Under the pieces are notes generated by a model. That model had not been told where the DNA came from and ran no database searches. It saw nothing but the letters and a program-made list of their open reading frames with translations. Below are positions 53,105 through 62,585 of a stretch of DNA of 64,000 nucleotides, piece by piece. This stretch comes from JARRPM01 sp963792815 (GTDB lineage: Bacteria; Pseudomonadota; Gammaproteobacteria; Pseudomonadales; Halieaceae). Made by a program: the position numbers and the translations under genes. Positions within the stretch are counted from its first letter, which is position 1. Each line of letters opens with the position of its first letter. The DNA lies in the NCBI GenBank assembly GCA_963792815.1, contig CAWBXR010000001.1, forward strand, positions 310,001 to 374,000. The letters are read 5' to 3'.

Positions 53105-55253
53105 CGGGCACCTCGCACCTGCCGAAAAAGTCATAGTAATCCATTGCCTCCAGGATACCGGCGGCGTAGGACTGGCGGGCGAAGTAAATCCTGTCCCTGC
53201 TCGGCAGCAGGGACAGTTCCTCGTGGTGCCGGTTAGCCACTACCACCGCCAGAGTGTTGCCGCGCATCATGTCTTCGTCGGCGCCGGAGCCGCCGGCCAC
53301 CAGCATCTGCTCCAGTGGAATTTCCATGCGCTGCGCCACATAGCGCAGTGCCTGGCCCTTGGAAGCCCGAGCCGGTATCACATCGAGGAACTGGCCGAAG
53401 GAGACGACAGTATTGGCGGCGATTTCCTGCTGCCTCAGCGTGGCTGTGAGCTCCTCCGGAGAGGGTGCATTCTGCGGATCGTAATAGTACGAGATCTTGA
53501 AGGTGGTTTGGTGTCTTTGCTCCTGTGGCAGCAGCCCCGCGATGCTCGACAGGGCTTGCCTCACCCGGCGCACCGACCAGTCGTAATCGATATGGTCGGC
53601 CCACAGGTCGTCCTCGGTCAACTCCTGCCCGTACTGGATGCGGGTGCCGAGGCTGGTAATAAGAATATCCGGGCTGGGAATGCTGTGCTTTTTCATCAGG
53701 GCCAGGGCCGAGTCGACCCGCCTGCCGGTGGCAATAGTAAACGACACGTCTTTGCGGTTTTTCCGCATGAGCTGCAGGAATTGTTGCAATGCCTGGCTAT
53801 CGCCGAGCAAACTCTGGTCGAGATCGGTGACGATAGCGCGGTCCCGGTAGCGCATTTTACGTGACAGCGGCGGCGCACTGGCCAGCGGGGTGTATTTCCC
53901 CGATAGCTTGCGGATATTGCCAAGATAGGCATCCGCATGGGTTTGCCAGGAATAGAGCGCGCGGACCTGGGTAATGCCGTTGTCGGACGCCCGCTGCCAT
54001 TCCTGGGGGTCACGCAGGTACTTCAGCAGGGCGCTCGCTATCTGTTCCCTGTCCAGCGGGTCCACCAGCTCGCCGCAGCGGCAATTACGGATGATATCTA
54101 CCGGCCCACCGTTTTCAGTCGCCACCAGGGGCAGGCCGCTGGCGGCGGCCTCCAGCAGGGTAAGGCCAAAGGGCTCAGTCAGCGCGGGATTGATGAATAC
54201 GCCGTGGCCCGCGGCGACCATGCGATAGATCTGCGACACCTGCTCCGGGGAGTGGTGCTTGGGCATCGCCACCCGCCCATAGAGATCGTAGGCATCGATA
54301 ATCAGCAGCAGGTCCGTCAGCACTGCCTGGGGTCCGTTATCCAGATCCCGTATGTCGGAGCGATTGCCGGCGATGATCAGCAGATTGGCGGCTTCCTGCA
54401 GCTCAGGTGACTCACCGAAAGCCTCGATCAGGGCGGCGATATTCTTGCGCTCATCTGCCCTCGACAGGGCCAGGATCAGCGGCTTGTCGGGGTTGGTCAG
54501 AAAGCGATCCACCTCGGCGCTGAAGGGGTAGTGCTCACCGGCCCGGACCGGATGGAATTGCTCGAGGTCCGTGCCGGGTGGAATGACCACCATGCGAGTC
54601 GGGTCGTAGTAATTGTAAAGTTCGTACTGTTGCTCGATTTCGTTGTGGGTACTGGTGATCACAAGGTCCGCATTGGCGAGCACGTCCTCCTCGGCGTCGA
54701 TGCGGCGCTCGATATTATAGGTCTGCTCGATCTGTTCGCGGCTGATGCCCCTGGCCAGCAGGCGTTTTCGCTTGTCCCGGCCGAGGGAGTGGCCGGTATG
54801 GATCAGGGGCACGCCCAGCAGGTTTGACAGCCTCACGCCGACATAGCCCGCGTCCGCGTAGTGGCTGTGAATGACACCGGGCATATGCTGCTGGTTTTGC
54901 AGCCAGTGCATGAGGTTGTCGGTAAAGCTGTCGAGGTGATCCCACAGCTGTTCTTTCGGAAGGTACTCGTCCGCGCCACAGGGTATGCGTATGATGCGAG
55001 CGCCATCGCCCAGCGGTTCTTCCTCGCGGGCATAGTCGGGGTCCACGCCCTGGTCGACAATGAGCCGGGTGACCAGCAGCACTTCGTGAACGTCCGGATG
55101 CCGCGCCAGGGCCCGGGCGAGGTCCACGACATACTTGGTCTGACCCCCGGTGTCGGGATCGCGACCCAGCTCGAGGTCGTCTGCGCGAATAAGCCCGTGG
55201 ACGCTGAGCAGGCAGATATTGATCCTGGATTGTTCGCTGTTCTTGAGCGAGAT
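53097..55253 (-). CDS. sps: Sucrose-phosphate synthase with C-terminal HAD domain; apparent ATC start
   Basis: A GT-B family-4 glycosyltransferase making sucrose-6-phosphate from UDP-glucose and fructose-6-phosphate. Conserved parts are the N-terminal INICLLSVHGLIR and GRDPDTGGQTKYV (fructose-6-P side), HSHYADAGYVG, GTDLEQFHP, and the EX7E region EPFGLTLLE. The last ~240 residues are an HAD-like domain with DLDQS and GGSGADED, lacking the DxDxT of true phosphatases. The family's first 42 residues are only readable upstream of the first normal start (GTG 55127). That open frame has no ATG, GTG or TTG, but an ATC at 55253 follows AGGAGG (55266-55261) by seven bases. So the true start appears to be ATC (718 residues), or an ATG changed by mutation or error. 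Confidence 0.9.
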   Translation of the reverse strand: MSLKNSEQSRINICLLSVHGLIRADDLELGRDPDTGGQTKYVVDLARALARHPDVHEVLLVTRLIVDQGVDPDYAREEEPLGDGARIIRIPCGADEYLPKEQLWDHLDSFTDNLMHWLQNQQHMPGVIHSHYADAGYVGVRLSNLLGVPLIHTGHSLGRDKRKRLLARGISREQIEQTYNIERRIDAEEDVLANADLVITSTHNEIEQQYELYNYYDPTRMVVIPPGTDLEQFHPVRAGEHYPFSAEVDRFLTNPDKPLILALSRADERKNIAALIEAFGESPELQEAANLLIIAGNRSDIRDLDNGPQAVLTDLLLIIDAYDLYGRVAMPKHHSPEQVSQIYRMVAAGHGVFINPALTEPFGLTLLEAAASGLPLVATENGGPVDIIRNCRCGELVDPLDREQIASALLKYLRDPQEWQRASDNGITQVRALYSWQTHADAYLGNIRKLSGKYTPLASAPPLSRKMRYRDRAIVTDLDQSLLGDSQALQQFLQLMRKNRKDVSFTIATGRRVDSALALMKKHSIPSPDILITSLGTRIQYGQELTEDDLWADHIDYDWSVRRVRQALSSIAGLLPQEQRHQTTFKISYYYDPQNAPSPEELTATLRQQEIAANTVVSFGQFLDVIPARASKGQALRYVAQRMEIPLEQMLVAGGSGADEDMMRGNTLAVVVANRHHEELSLLPSRDRIYFARQSYAAGILEAMDYYDFFGRCEVPDA

Positions 55254-55260
55254 GGCTCGA

Positions 55261-55266
55261 CCTCCT
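55261..55266 (-). promoter_or_regulatory. Strong Shine-Dalgarno deciding the ATC start of sps
   Basis: AGGAGG on the minus strand, seven bases before the ATC at 55253. An in-frame TAA lies about twelve bases further upstream of the Shine-Dalgarno, so the start must fall between it and the conserved GGQTKYV motif. No ATG, GTG or TTG occurs there. Confidence 0.6.
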
Positions 55267-55361
55267 TGCGTTTATCCCAGGCCGTAAGTTTACCACCTAT
55301 CGCCGCGACGTTCAGAACATGCAGCTCTGGCCCTGCTAAGCCTGGCGGGCGTTATACGTCA

Positions 55362-56750
55362 TTATTGACGCTTCCTGGTAACGGTCAACCAGTCCAGCAC
55401 AACACCGGCGCCGGGGGTGAAACGCGCCACCCGGTAGACCACCTTGAGCAGGTCGGGGCGATGGCGTACCCGCAACTCCACGGAGCGGGGCAGGAACCAG
55501 GCGGCGATGCCCGCGCGCAGCAGGGATGAGGTGGCGAATATCAGTATCACCGAATGTTCCAGCTGCCAGCTCTCGGGCAGCAGGTCTACCAGGTGGGGTA
55601 GGGCGCTGGCCAGGTAGCCGCCCAGCAGGGCGCCGAAAAAAACCCCGATTGCACTGAGCGAGGATTGCACTGCAGCGTAGCTGGCGAAATCGGCCCTGGC
55701 GGGCCTCAGGTCGTACAGGTAATTCGAGGTGCTCAGGGTAAAGCCGCCCCAGGCCAGCCCCGACATCACCTGGACGCACAGCAGGTAATAGAAATCGTCG
55801 GAGAACAACCACAGCGCCGGCAGCAGCGGCAGGACAGAGCAGCTGGTTACCATAACGAAGCGGTTGCCCCAGCGGTCACACAGGTAGCCCCAGGTTGAGA
55901 GTGTGAAAAACTGGGTCAGGATAGAGACGCCGACGTTGGCGGTGAATTGCCAGTAGCTGTAGCCGAGATCGTTCAGCATATAGACGCTGAAAAACGGCCC
56001 GGAGATTGCTACCGCCCCCTGCATCGCGGCAAAAAACAGGCTGTATTCCCGGAACGCGCGGTCGTGGAAAGACTCGCGCACGCGCACCAGGGTGTCCACG
56101 AACGTGGTGCCCCCGGCAAGGTTATGCTGGTCGGGGTCATGCATAAGATGCAGTTGCCAGGCGGACAGCCCGCGCCCCACAGCCGCCAATAGCAACAGCA
56201 GGAAGAAGCCGAGCCAGGCCAGTTCAAAGCGCTCGAACCAGCCCAGCAGGGCGCCCCCGGCGGCGAACACCGCAAAGCTGGTAATCATGGTCAGGCGGGT
56301 GCGACCGGCGAAGAAAGCCCCGCGCCGCCTTGCGGGGACAATGCTGCCCATCCAGCTGCGCCACTGGGGCTGCACAAAGTTGGCACAGGCGTGGTAGATC
56401 ACCGCCAGGCCGATCAGCCAGGCAACACTGTGCGTCGGCCTCAGCAGCGCCACCATGGCCATGCCCAGCACGGCGGCGGCCTGCAATGCGACTCCCACGA
56501 CAATGGCATGGCGGCGACGGAAGTGGGAGCACAGCCACACGGACAGCAATTGGAAGGCGGCGCCCGCCAGCTGGGGAAGGGCCGCGAGCAGGCCCATCTG
56601 CGGCAGGGACGCCCGCAGCGAGATTGCGAAGGCTCCGAGATAGTTATCACAGATGCCCGTCATCGCGGAACTGGCGACGGCTTCCTTGCGGGAGACCGAG
56701 AGCGTATCTCTCAGCCAGCTGTTGCGGCGATTTGTTTCAGTCTTTTTCAC
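55362..56750 (-). CDS. MFS transporter
   Basis: A 462-residue major-facilitator protein with about 12 predicted TM helices (e.g. AWLIGLAVIYHACANF, FAVFAAGGALLGWF, LGFFLLLLLAAVG, ASYAAVQSSLSAIGVFFGALLGGYLA) and basic cytosolic loops (HFRRRH, PARRRGAFFAGR). It lies 108 bp upstream of the sucrose-phosphate synthase gene on the same strand and could be co-transcribed. Substrate not evident; sugar transport is an inference from position only. The C-terminal end is the basic VTRKRQ. Confidence 0.88.
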   Translation of the reverse strand: MKKTETNRRNSWLRDTLSVSRKEAVASSAMTGICDNYLGAFAISLRASLPQMGLLAALPQLAGAAFQLLSVWLCSHFRRRHAIVVGVALQAAAVLGMAMVALLRPTHSVAWLIGLAVIYHACANFVQPQWRSWMGSIVPARRRGAFFAGRTRLTMITSFAVFAAGGALLGWFERFELAWLGFFLLLLLAAVGRGLSAWQLHLMHDPDQHNLAGGTTFVDTLVRVRESFHDRAFREYSLFFAAMQGAVAISGPFFSVYMLNDLGYSYWQFTANVGVSILTQFFTLSTWGYLCDRWGNRFVMVTSCSVLPLLPALWLFSDDFYYLLCVQVMSGLAWGGFTLSTSNYLYDLRPARADFASYAAVQSSLSAIGVFFGALLGGYLASALPHLVDLLPESWQLEHSVILIFATSSLLRAGIAAWFLPRSVELRVRHRPDLLKVVYRVARFTPGAGVVLDWLTVTRKRQ

Positions 56751-56879
56751 ACTTGGGCGGCGGTGACTCTGGGAATGGCCTGATTATGCCTTATAGTGAC
56801 GGCCGAAGAACCGGGAAAAAGCCACATGCCTTCTGCTGCCCGGGACTTCTCCCGGTATCTGACCCCAAAGAGGTGTGAA

Positions 56880-57437
56880 GTGAAGAAGTTCTGTCTGGTC
56901 CCGACCGGTCTGCTGATTGGCTTTGCCATCCTGCTATTTGCCAGCCCGGGCCGGGCGGGCTTCGGCACCACCGTGCCGGTTTCGGCGGAAACGGCCACCA
57001 ACATTGCCCGCAGCTTTTTCCCCGTGTCCCTGTCTGTGGGGGCGGGCAAGCTGTTCCTGACCAATCCCGTGATCATCTTTATTGATGACAGGCGAATCGG
57101 GTTGCAGGCGCACCTGCAGGCCTACGAGCACCGCCCGGAGGAGGGCATTGCCGTCAGCGAGGAGGGCCAGGTGCTGGTCTCCGGCGAGGTCGGCTATGAC
57201 CTGAAGACCAGGGAGGTTTTGCTTTATGCGCCCAGGATAGACAAACTTACCTTCAACAATGAGAGTGAGGTGACAAGGCGCCAGCGGGCCGAAGTGCAGG
57301 GGGCCTGGGAGTCGCAGGTGACCAACCCGATTCGGGCGCCGGTGCCGCCCCACCCGTTTATCCTGCCTTTCAAGGACGGCATCCAGGATGTCACCTACGA
57401 GAAGCGAAGTATTTTTATCCAGGTTTGGTATCCCTAG
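56880..57437 (+). CDS. Exported DUF1439-like (YceB-type) protein
   Basis: A 185-residue protein starting at GTG 56880, six bases behind AGAGG. It has a signal peptide (MKKFCLVPTGLLIGFAILLFASPGRA) but no lipobox Cys at the cleavage site. The body (NIARSFFPVSLSVGAGKLFL, GEVGYDLKTREVLLYAPRIDKL) resembles DUF1439/YceB lipid-binding-like proteins. Longer in-frame starts to 56796 lack family similarity. It overlaps nothing and is 11 bp upstream of the monooxygenase gene, so the two are likely co-transcribed. Confidence 0.65.
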   Translation: MKKFCLVPTGLLIGFAILLFASPGRAGFGTTVPVSAETATNIARSFFPVSLSVGAGKLFLTNPVIIFIDDRRIGLQAHLQAYEHRPEEGIAVSEEGQVLVSGEVGYDLKTREVLLYAPRIDKLTFNNESEVTRRQRAEVQGAWESQVTNPIRAPVPPHPFILPFKDGIQDVTYEKRSIFIQVWYP

Positions 57438-57448
57438 GCAGTTGGACG

Positions 57449-58920
57449 ATGGATATGGAGCAGCGAAATAAGAGAGTAGTGGTCATCGGCGCTGGTATGG
57501 CGGGCATTCTCGCCGGCATCAAGCTGCGCGAAGCGGGTTTTACCGACGTCAGCATTTATGAGAAGGCCGACCGTGTTGGCGGCACCTGGCGCGAAAACAC
57601 CTACCCGGGCCTCACCTGCGATGTCCCTTCCCATCATTACACCTACACCTTTGAGCGCAACCCCGATTGGACCCGCCACCTGCCACCGGGCTCCGAGATC
57701 CAGGACTATTTTGAACGAACTGCCGGCAAATACGGCATCGACCGGCTCATCCGTTTCAACTGCGAGGCCACCAGCGCCGAGTTTGTGGACGGGCGCTGGC
57801 AGCTGGGTTTCAGGGACGGGGGGACAGATGTAGCCGATATCCTGATTGCCGCCACCGGTGTGCTGCATCGGCCCAAATACCCACAGATCGAGGGTATGGC
57901 GTCATTCGGCGGAGCTGCCTTCCACAGCGCCCGCTGGGACCACAGCCTCGCGCTGGACGGCAAGCGGATCGGCGTGATCGGCAACGGCTCAACCGGCGTC
58001 CAGCTGGTCTCCGCCCTCGCGGGCAGGGCTGCCCTGGTCGAGCACTACGTGCGCACCCCCCAGTGGATCATGCCGGTGCAGAACGGCTATTTTTCCCCGC
58101 AGGAGCGGGCTGCATTTCACGATCCGCAGGTACTCGAAGCCGCGATGAATTTCGCCGAGTACAACGCGGCGGTAGAACGTTACACGATGGCCATCATCGA
58201 TATGGAATCCGAAGGGGCCAGGGAGATGGGCGCCGCCTGCCTGGCCAACCTCGAGCATGGCGTGACCGACCCTCAGCTGAGGGAAAGGTTGAGGCCGGAC
58301 CACATACCGCTGTGCAAGCGACTTGTTTTTTCCCAGATTATTACCAGGCGATCCAGCACCCCGCCGCCGCGCTGGTGACGGACGGCATCCAGCGTATCGA
58401 GGAGGCCGGGATCCGCACGGCGGACGGCCGCCTCCACGAACTGGACATGATCGTGTATGCAACGGGTTTTCACCCGGATACTTTCATGCGCCCGATGACC
58501 TTTCGGGGGCGCAACGGGGTCACCCTGGAGTCGGCCTGGGCAGACGGCCCCTGCGCCTACCTGGCGATTACCATCCCGGAATTCCCCAACTTCTTTATGC
58601 TGAACGGGCCTAACGGTCCAGTGGGCAACTTTTCCCTGATCGATATCGCCGAGCACCAGTGGCGCTACATCGCCCAGCTGATAGACAGGCTGTGCCGCGG
58701 TGACTGTGACGAGATATCACCCCGCCACCAGGCGCTGCAGGAATTTGAGGCTGAGCGGGTTGCCGCCGCGAAAGAGACAGTGTGGTATCGCGGAGGTTGC
58801 AACAGCTGGTACCTGGGCAAGGACGGCGTACCCAGTAGCTGGCCCTGGAGCTACTCCCGCTTTGTGCGGGAAATGACAGAACCAAACTGGCAGGCCTTTG
58901 ATTGCGTACAAAGGGGCTGA
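57449..58920 (+). pseudogene. Flavin-containing / Baeyer-Villiger-type monooxygenase, one frameshift
   Basis: A ~490-codon class B monooxygenase: FAD motif GAGMAG at 14-19, fingerprint FGGAAFHSARW at 153-163 (same numbering as the homologue at 14716), and NADPH motif VIGNGSTGVQ. At ~58325-58335, in a T6C3 run, the frame with CKRLVFS passes to one continuing DYYQAIQHPAAALV, which fits one missing base. It then continues normally to a stop at 58920 (YATGFHPDTFMRPMTFRG, FPNFFMLNGPNGPVG). Uncorrected, translation ends at 58378, losing the C-terminal third. Start ATG 57449 or 57455. Confidence 0.85.
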
Positions 58921-58990
58921 GCCAGGTGCGCGTTTCGGTGGGAAATCCTTTGCCACAGAAGGGGCGACCCTGGATGAGGAGATGGGAAGT

Positions 58991-59347
58991 ATGAATTTCA
59001 GCAGATTGGAAAGAGAATTTTTTCGCAAACTCAACGCCGTTGTAGAGCCCGCAGTGCGCAGGGGGCTGGGCTCGCCTCGCATCGCCCCTGCGGGTTTGAT
59101 TGTACTGGAATCCGTCGGCTTCAAGACCGGCCAGGTGCGCCGCACCCCGCTGGCGGGCCGTGCGCCTCGGGGAAATATGTGTTTGTCAGCACGGTGCGCG
59201 GTCGAGCGGTCGTTCTGGGTCAGGAACCTGCAGAAGCAACCGCGCACACGTTTCTACCGCGGCGGCAGCTTGCAGCGAGACCCGGGCTTTCGTGGTGCCG
59301 CGTCCGCGCGGGCCTGGCAAGCAGTGACCGCCGTCGCCCCCAAGTAG
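58991..59347 (+). pseudogene. DDN-family (nitroreductase fold) remnant with several frameshifts
   Basis: The N-terminal ~55 residues (FSRLEREFFRKLNAVVEPAV, SPRIAPAGLIVLESVGFKTG) match DDN-family proteins. After VRRTPL the family sequence continues only by jumping frames: VRLGE in one frame, YVFVSTVRGR in the next, SFWVRNLQKQPRTRFY back in the first, and a RAFVV-like block in another. At least three indels within ~150 bp make this a pseudogene or a badly resolved stretch. Weak family-like sequence continues in other frames to about 59430. The start has GGAGATGGG just upstream. Compare the intact DDN gene at 4589. Confidence 0.7.
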
Positions 59348-59433
59348 ATTGCGACTGCCGCCAAGTCGCCTTGCCTCGATTGGCAGGCTCACAGATGCCT
59401 TTCGCGCAGCTGCGCTCCCCCGCAGCCTGGAGC

Positions 59434-60117
59434 CTATCGCCGGTGCTGATGCCGCTCAAGTCGGAGCGCGGCGCAACGCCTCACTGCCCCTGCGGGGCCG
59501 AAATCATATTTTCCGCCTTTTTTCAGCGCCCTTTGGTAGGCCGGGCGTTGCTGGAACCTTGCGCGCATGGCGGCGAGGTTGGGAAAGGAACCGTTCGGGT
59601 GCAGTAGTGGCGTAATTTCCACCACAAACGACAGCTGGATGTCGGCGCCGGAAAAAGTGTTGCCGACAAACCAGTCAACGCCCTCCAGCGCCCTGTCCAT
59701 ATAACCGAGGTGGCGGTTGAGTTCATCGTCAATGCGCGGGTTGCAGCGCGGCGCCGCCGTCCGGCAGGCGCGCGGTGTACATGCGCAGCATCAGCGGCAG
59801 CATGGCGCTGCCCTCGGCGTAATGCAGCCATTGCAGGTATTGCTCGTGTTCGGTGCTGCCGGGTTCGGGCAGGAGCCGGCCGCCACCGTGCCGGCGCAGG
59901 ACGTAGTCGATGATGGCGCCGGACTCGATCACGGTATTGTCACCATCGGTAAGCACGGGGGATTTCCCAGGGGATGTACCGCCTCCAGCTCCGGTGGGGC
60001 GAGGTTGGTGCTCGCATCTCGCTGGTAACACTTCAGTTCGTAGGGCAGCTCCAGCTCTTCCAGCAGCCACAGGATCCGCTGGGAGCGGGAGTTGTTGAGG
60101 TGGTGTACGGTTAACAT
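59434..60117 (-). pseudogene. Glutathione S-transferase with two frameshifts
   Basis: A GST of ~225 codons in three frame pieces. The first is 60117 to ~59967 (MLTVHHLNNSRSQRILWLLE, active-site Asn/Ser turn), then ~59965 to ~59750 (SPVLTDGDNTVIESGAIIDY, a typical GSH-site block), then ~59750 to 59434 (LEGVDWFVGNTFSGADIQLS, RPAYQRALKKGG). The first switch fits one missing G in CTGGGAAA. The second lies in a GC-rich GGCGGCGCC stretch. It is convergent with the DDN remnant, which also has indels. The family is a plant-tau/YfcG-like bacterial GST; function not assignable in the broken state. Confidence 0.75.
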
Positions 60118-60143
60118 GGCAGCTGTCCTTGTCGATGAATTGG

Positions 60144-60989
60144 TTATGACGGCGATGTAACCAGCCTGATGCCATCGTCATGCAGGGTAATGCGTCGTTG
60201 TTTGTACAGGGCGCCCAGCGCCTGCTTGAACACTTTCTTGCTCACACCAAAGGTAGCATAGATCTCCTCCGGCGGGCTTTTATCAGTAAGCGGCAGCTCG
60301 CCGCCGCCGGCCCGAAGCCGCTCGACAATCTGCTCCCCCACCGAATCCAGTCGGTTTCTGCTGAAGCCGGGCTTTTCCAGGGTGAGGTCAATTTTGTCGT
60401 CGGCGCGAATTCGCTTGATATAGCCGGTGACCTGCTGGCCCTTGCGCAGGTCCCTGAACAGTTCGTTGCCGTACAGCAGTCCCCAGCTGCGATGGTTGAT
60501 CACCGCTTTCAAGCCGAGCTCGGTGCGCTCGGCAATCAGCAGCGCTACCTCGTCTCCCTCCTGCAGGCCGCTGGCATCGTCCTTTACCCAGTAATCAACC
60601 CGGGTCGATCCGGCGAGGCGGCCCTGCTTGTCGAGATAAACCCTTACCAGCGCACGCTGTCCCTTGCGCAGGGGATGGTGCTGCTCGGCGAAAGGGATGA
60701 ACAAGTCCTTGGGGAGGCCCCAGTCCGCGAAGGCACCCAGTTGGTTGACCTCGACCACCTCGAGCCAGGCGACCTGGCCTACCTCCGCGAGGGCGTGACT
60801 GGTGGTGGCGACCGGCTGGCCGTCGGCATCCACGTAGATAAACACTTCCAGGCTCTCGCCACTGCGGTAGTCGCGATCCACCTGTTCCACAGGCAATAAC
60901 AGGGACAGCGCCTGGCCTGCGTCCAGCAGTAGCCCATTGGCCCTGGTTTCTATAATCCTGAGCCGATTAACCCGACCTGGTTCGAGCAT
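60144..60989 (-). CDS. CvfB-like S1-type RNA-binding protein
   Basis: A 281-residue protein matching the CvfB/YitL group: an N-terminal S1-like strand set (MLEPGRVNRLRIIETRANGL), LGAFADWGLPKDLFIPFAEQ (the second S1-like domain), LDKQGRLAGSTRVDYWV, and a C-terminal winged helix (EEIYATFGVSKKVFKQALGALYKQRRI). Members bind RNA and affect translation or expression of stress and virulence factors. An in-frame start to 61205 is possible, but family similarity begins at ATG 60989. It diverges from the NhaD gene. Confidence 0.9.
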   Translation of the reverse strand: MLEPGRVNRLRIIETRANGLLLDAGQALSLLLPVEQVDRDYRSGESLEVFIYVDADGQPVATTSHALAEVGQVAWLEVVEVNQLGAFADWGLPKDLFIPFAEQHHPLRKGQRALVRVYLDKQGRLAGSTRVDYWVKDDASGLQEGDEVALLIAERTELGLKAVINHRSWGLLYGNELFRDLRKGQQVTGYIKRIRADDKIDLTLEKPGFSRNRLDSVGEQIVERLRAGGGELPLTDKSPPEEIYATFGVSKKVFKQALGALYKQRRITLHDDGIRLVTSPS

Positions 60990-61161
60990 GTGGGGACCGC
61001 CTGGTAAATGGATTGCAGAGGCGCAATTGTACGACAAATCCCCGGCAAAACCCGGCGAAACTTGCCAGGGGCTATTTCCTTGATTCAGCTCAGGAAACGC
61101 AGGTAGTTCCGCGGTACAATCGCCGCCACCCAAAAGACCCTGTTGCGATGGAGAAGCCCGG

Positions 61162-62561
61162 ATGACCCGTTTTATCACCCTGCTGCTGGGAATGCTCGGC
61201 TCCACGGTCGCGATGGCTTCCGGGCCCGGCGTGGAACGCCTCGACCTGACTGCCAGCTGGGTTGGCTACGCCGCCATAGTGGTACTTCGCGCCTGTCCTA
61301 CATCCTGGTGATCCTGGAGGAAAAGATCCACCTGCGAAAGTCAAAGCCGGTATTGCTGGCCGCGGGTGTGATCTGGATTCTTATTGCAATTGCCTATAAC
61401 TCCCACGGCCTGACCCATATGGCGGAGGAGGGCATTCGTCACAACTTCCTGGAATACGGCGAGCTGTTTTTCTTCCTGTTGGTGGCGATGACCTATATCA
61501 ACGCCATGATAGAGCGGGGGGTGTTTGACGAGCTGCGCAACTGGCTGGTGGTGCGAGGTTTCAGCTACCGCGCCCTGTTCTGGATAACGGGTATTCTCGC
61601 GTTCCTGATTTCACCGGTGGCGGACAACCTCACCACGGCCCTGATCATGTGTGCCGTGATTCTGGCGGTGGGGCAGGACCACTCCAAATTCATCGCCCTG
61701 GGCTGCATCAATATCGTGGTTGGCGCCAACGCAGGCGGGGCTTTCAGTCCCTTCGGCGATATCACCACCCTGATGGTGTGGCAAAAGGGGATTCTTCCGT
61801 TCTGGGCCTTTTTCCAGCTGTTTATTCCCTCCGTCGTCAACTTCGTGGTGCCGGCCCTGATCATGCATTTTGCCCTGCCGGCAGGTAAGCCACCCGCAGT
61901 GGAGGACACCGGTGGCTCCGCGCTCAAGTTGGGCGGCCTGACCATCGTCGGCCTGTTTTTCCTCACTATCGTCACCGCGGTGAGTTTTCATAATTTCCTG
62001 CACCTGCCACCGGTATTCGGCATGATGCTGGGGCTTGCCTACCTCAAGTTCTTCGGTTTTTACCTGCGCCGCAAAACCCATGCATCGGTGGACAGTACCG
62101 AAATTCCTCCGGGTAGCCACGAAGTGCAGGGCTTTGATGTGTTTGACAAGATCGCCCGGGCCGAGTGGGACACGCTGTTTTTCTTCTACGGCGTCATCAT
62201 GGCGGTGGGCGGCCTGGGCTTCATCGGCTACCTCGGTATGTCTTCCGCGTATATATACGGCGAGCTGGGCGCCACTACCGCCAACGTGCTGGTGGGCCTG
62301 ATGTCCGCGATCGTGGATAACATTCCCGTGATGTTTGCGGTGCTGACGATGAATCCCGACATGTCGGAAGTGCAGTGGCTGCTGGTCACTCTAACGGCCG
62401 GTGTGGGCGGCAGCCTGTTATCCATAGGTTCGGCGGCGGGGGTCGCGCTAATGGGGCAGGCCCGGGGGCATTACACCTTTTTCGGTCACCTCAAGTGGGC
62501 GCCGGCAATTGCCCTGGGCTATTTCGCCAGTATCTACGTCCACTTCCTGGTAAACGGCTGA
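61162..62561 (+). CDS. nhaD: NhaD-type Na+/H+ antiporter (frameshift near codon 44)
   Basis: An ion-transporter-superfamily antiporter of ~466 residues. The main frame (SYILVILEEKIHLRKSKPVL, LEYGELFFFLLVAMTYINAM, ISPVADNLTTALIMCAVI, NIVVGANAGGAFSPFGDITT, SAIVDNIPVMFAVL) is typical NhaD with ~12 TM helices. The N-terminus (MTRFITLLLGMLGSTVAMASG, then SWVGYAAIVV) is in a different frame. The join at ~61285-61295 fits one missing base, and a normal start then lies at 61162. It exchanges Na+ or Li+ for protons, useful in a saline habitat. Diverges from the CvfB-like gene. Confidence 0.88.
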
Positions 62562-62585
62562 GGGCAGCCCCCGCGCCGACCGGTC

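Noticed and set aside
60960..60990. GGTTCGA resembling a tRNA T-loop
   Set aside because: It lies in the start region of the CvfB-like gene and no acceptor or anticodon stems can be built around it.
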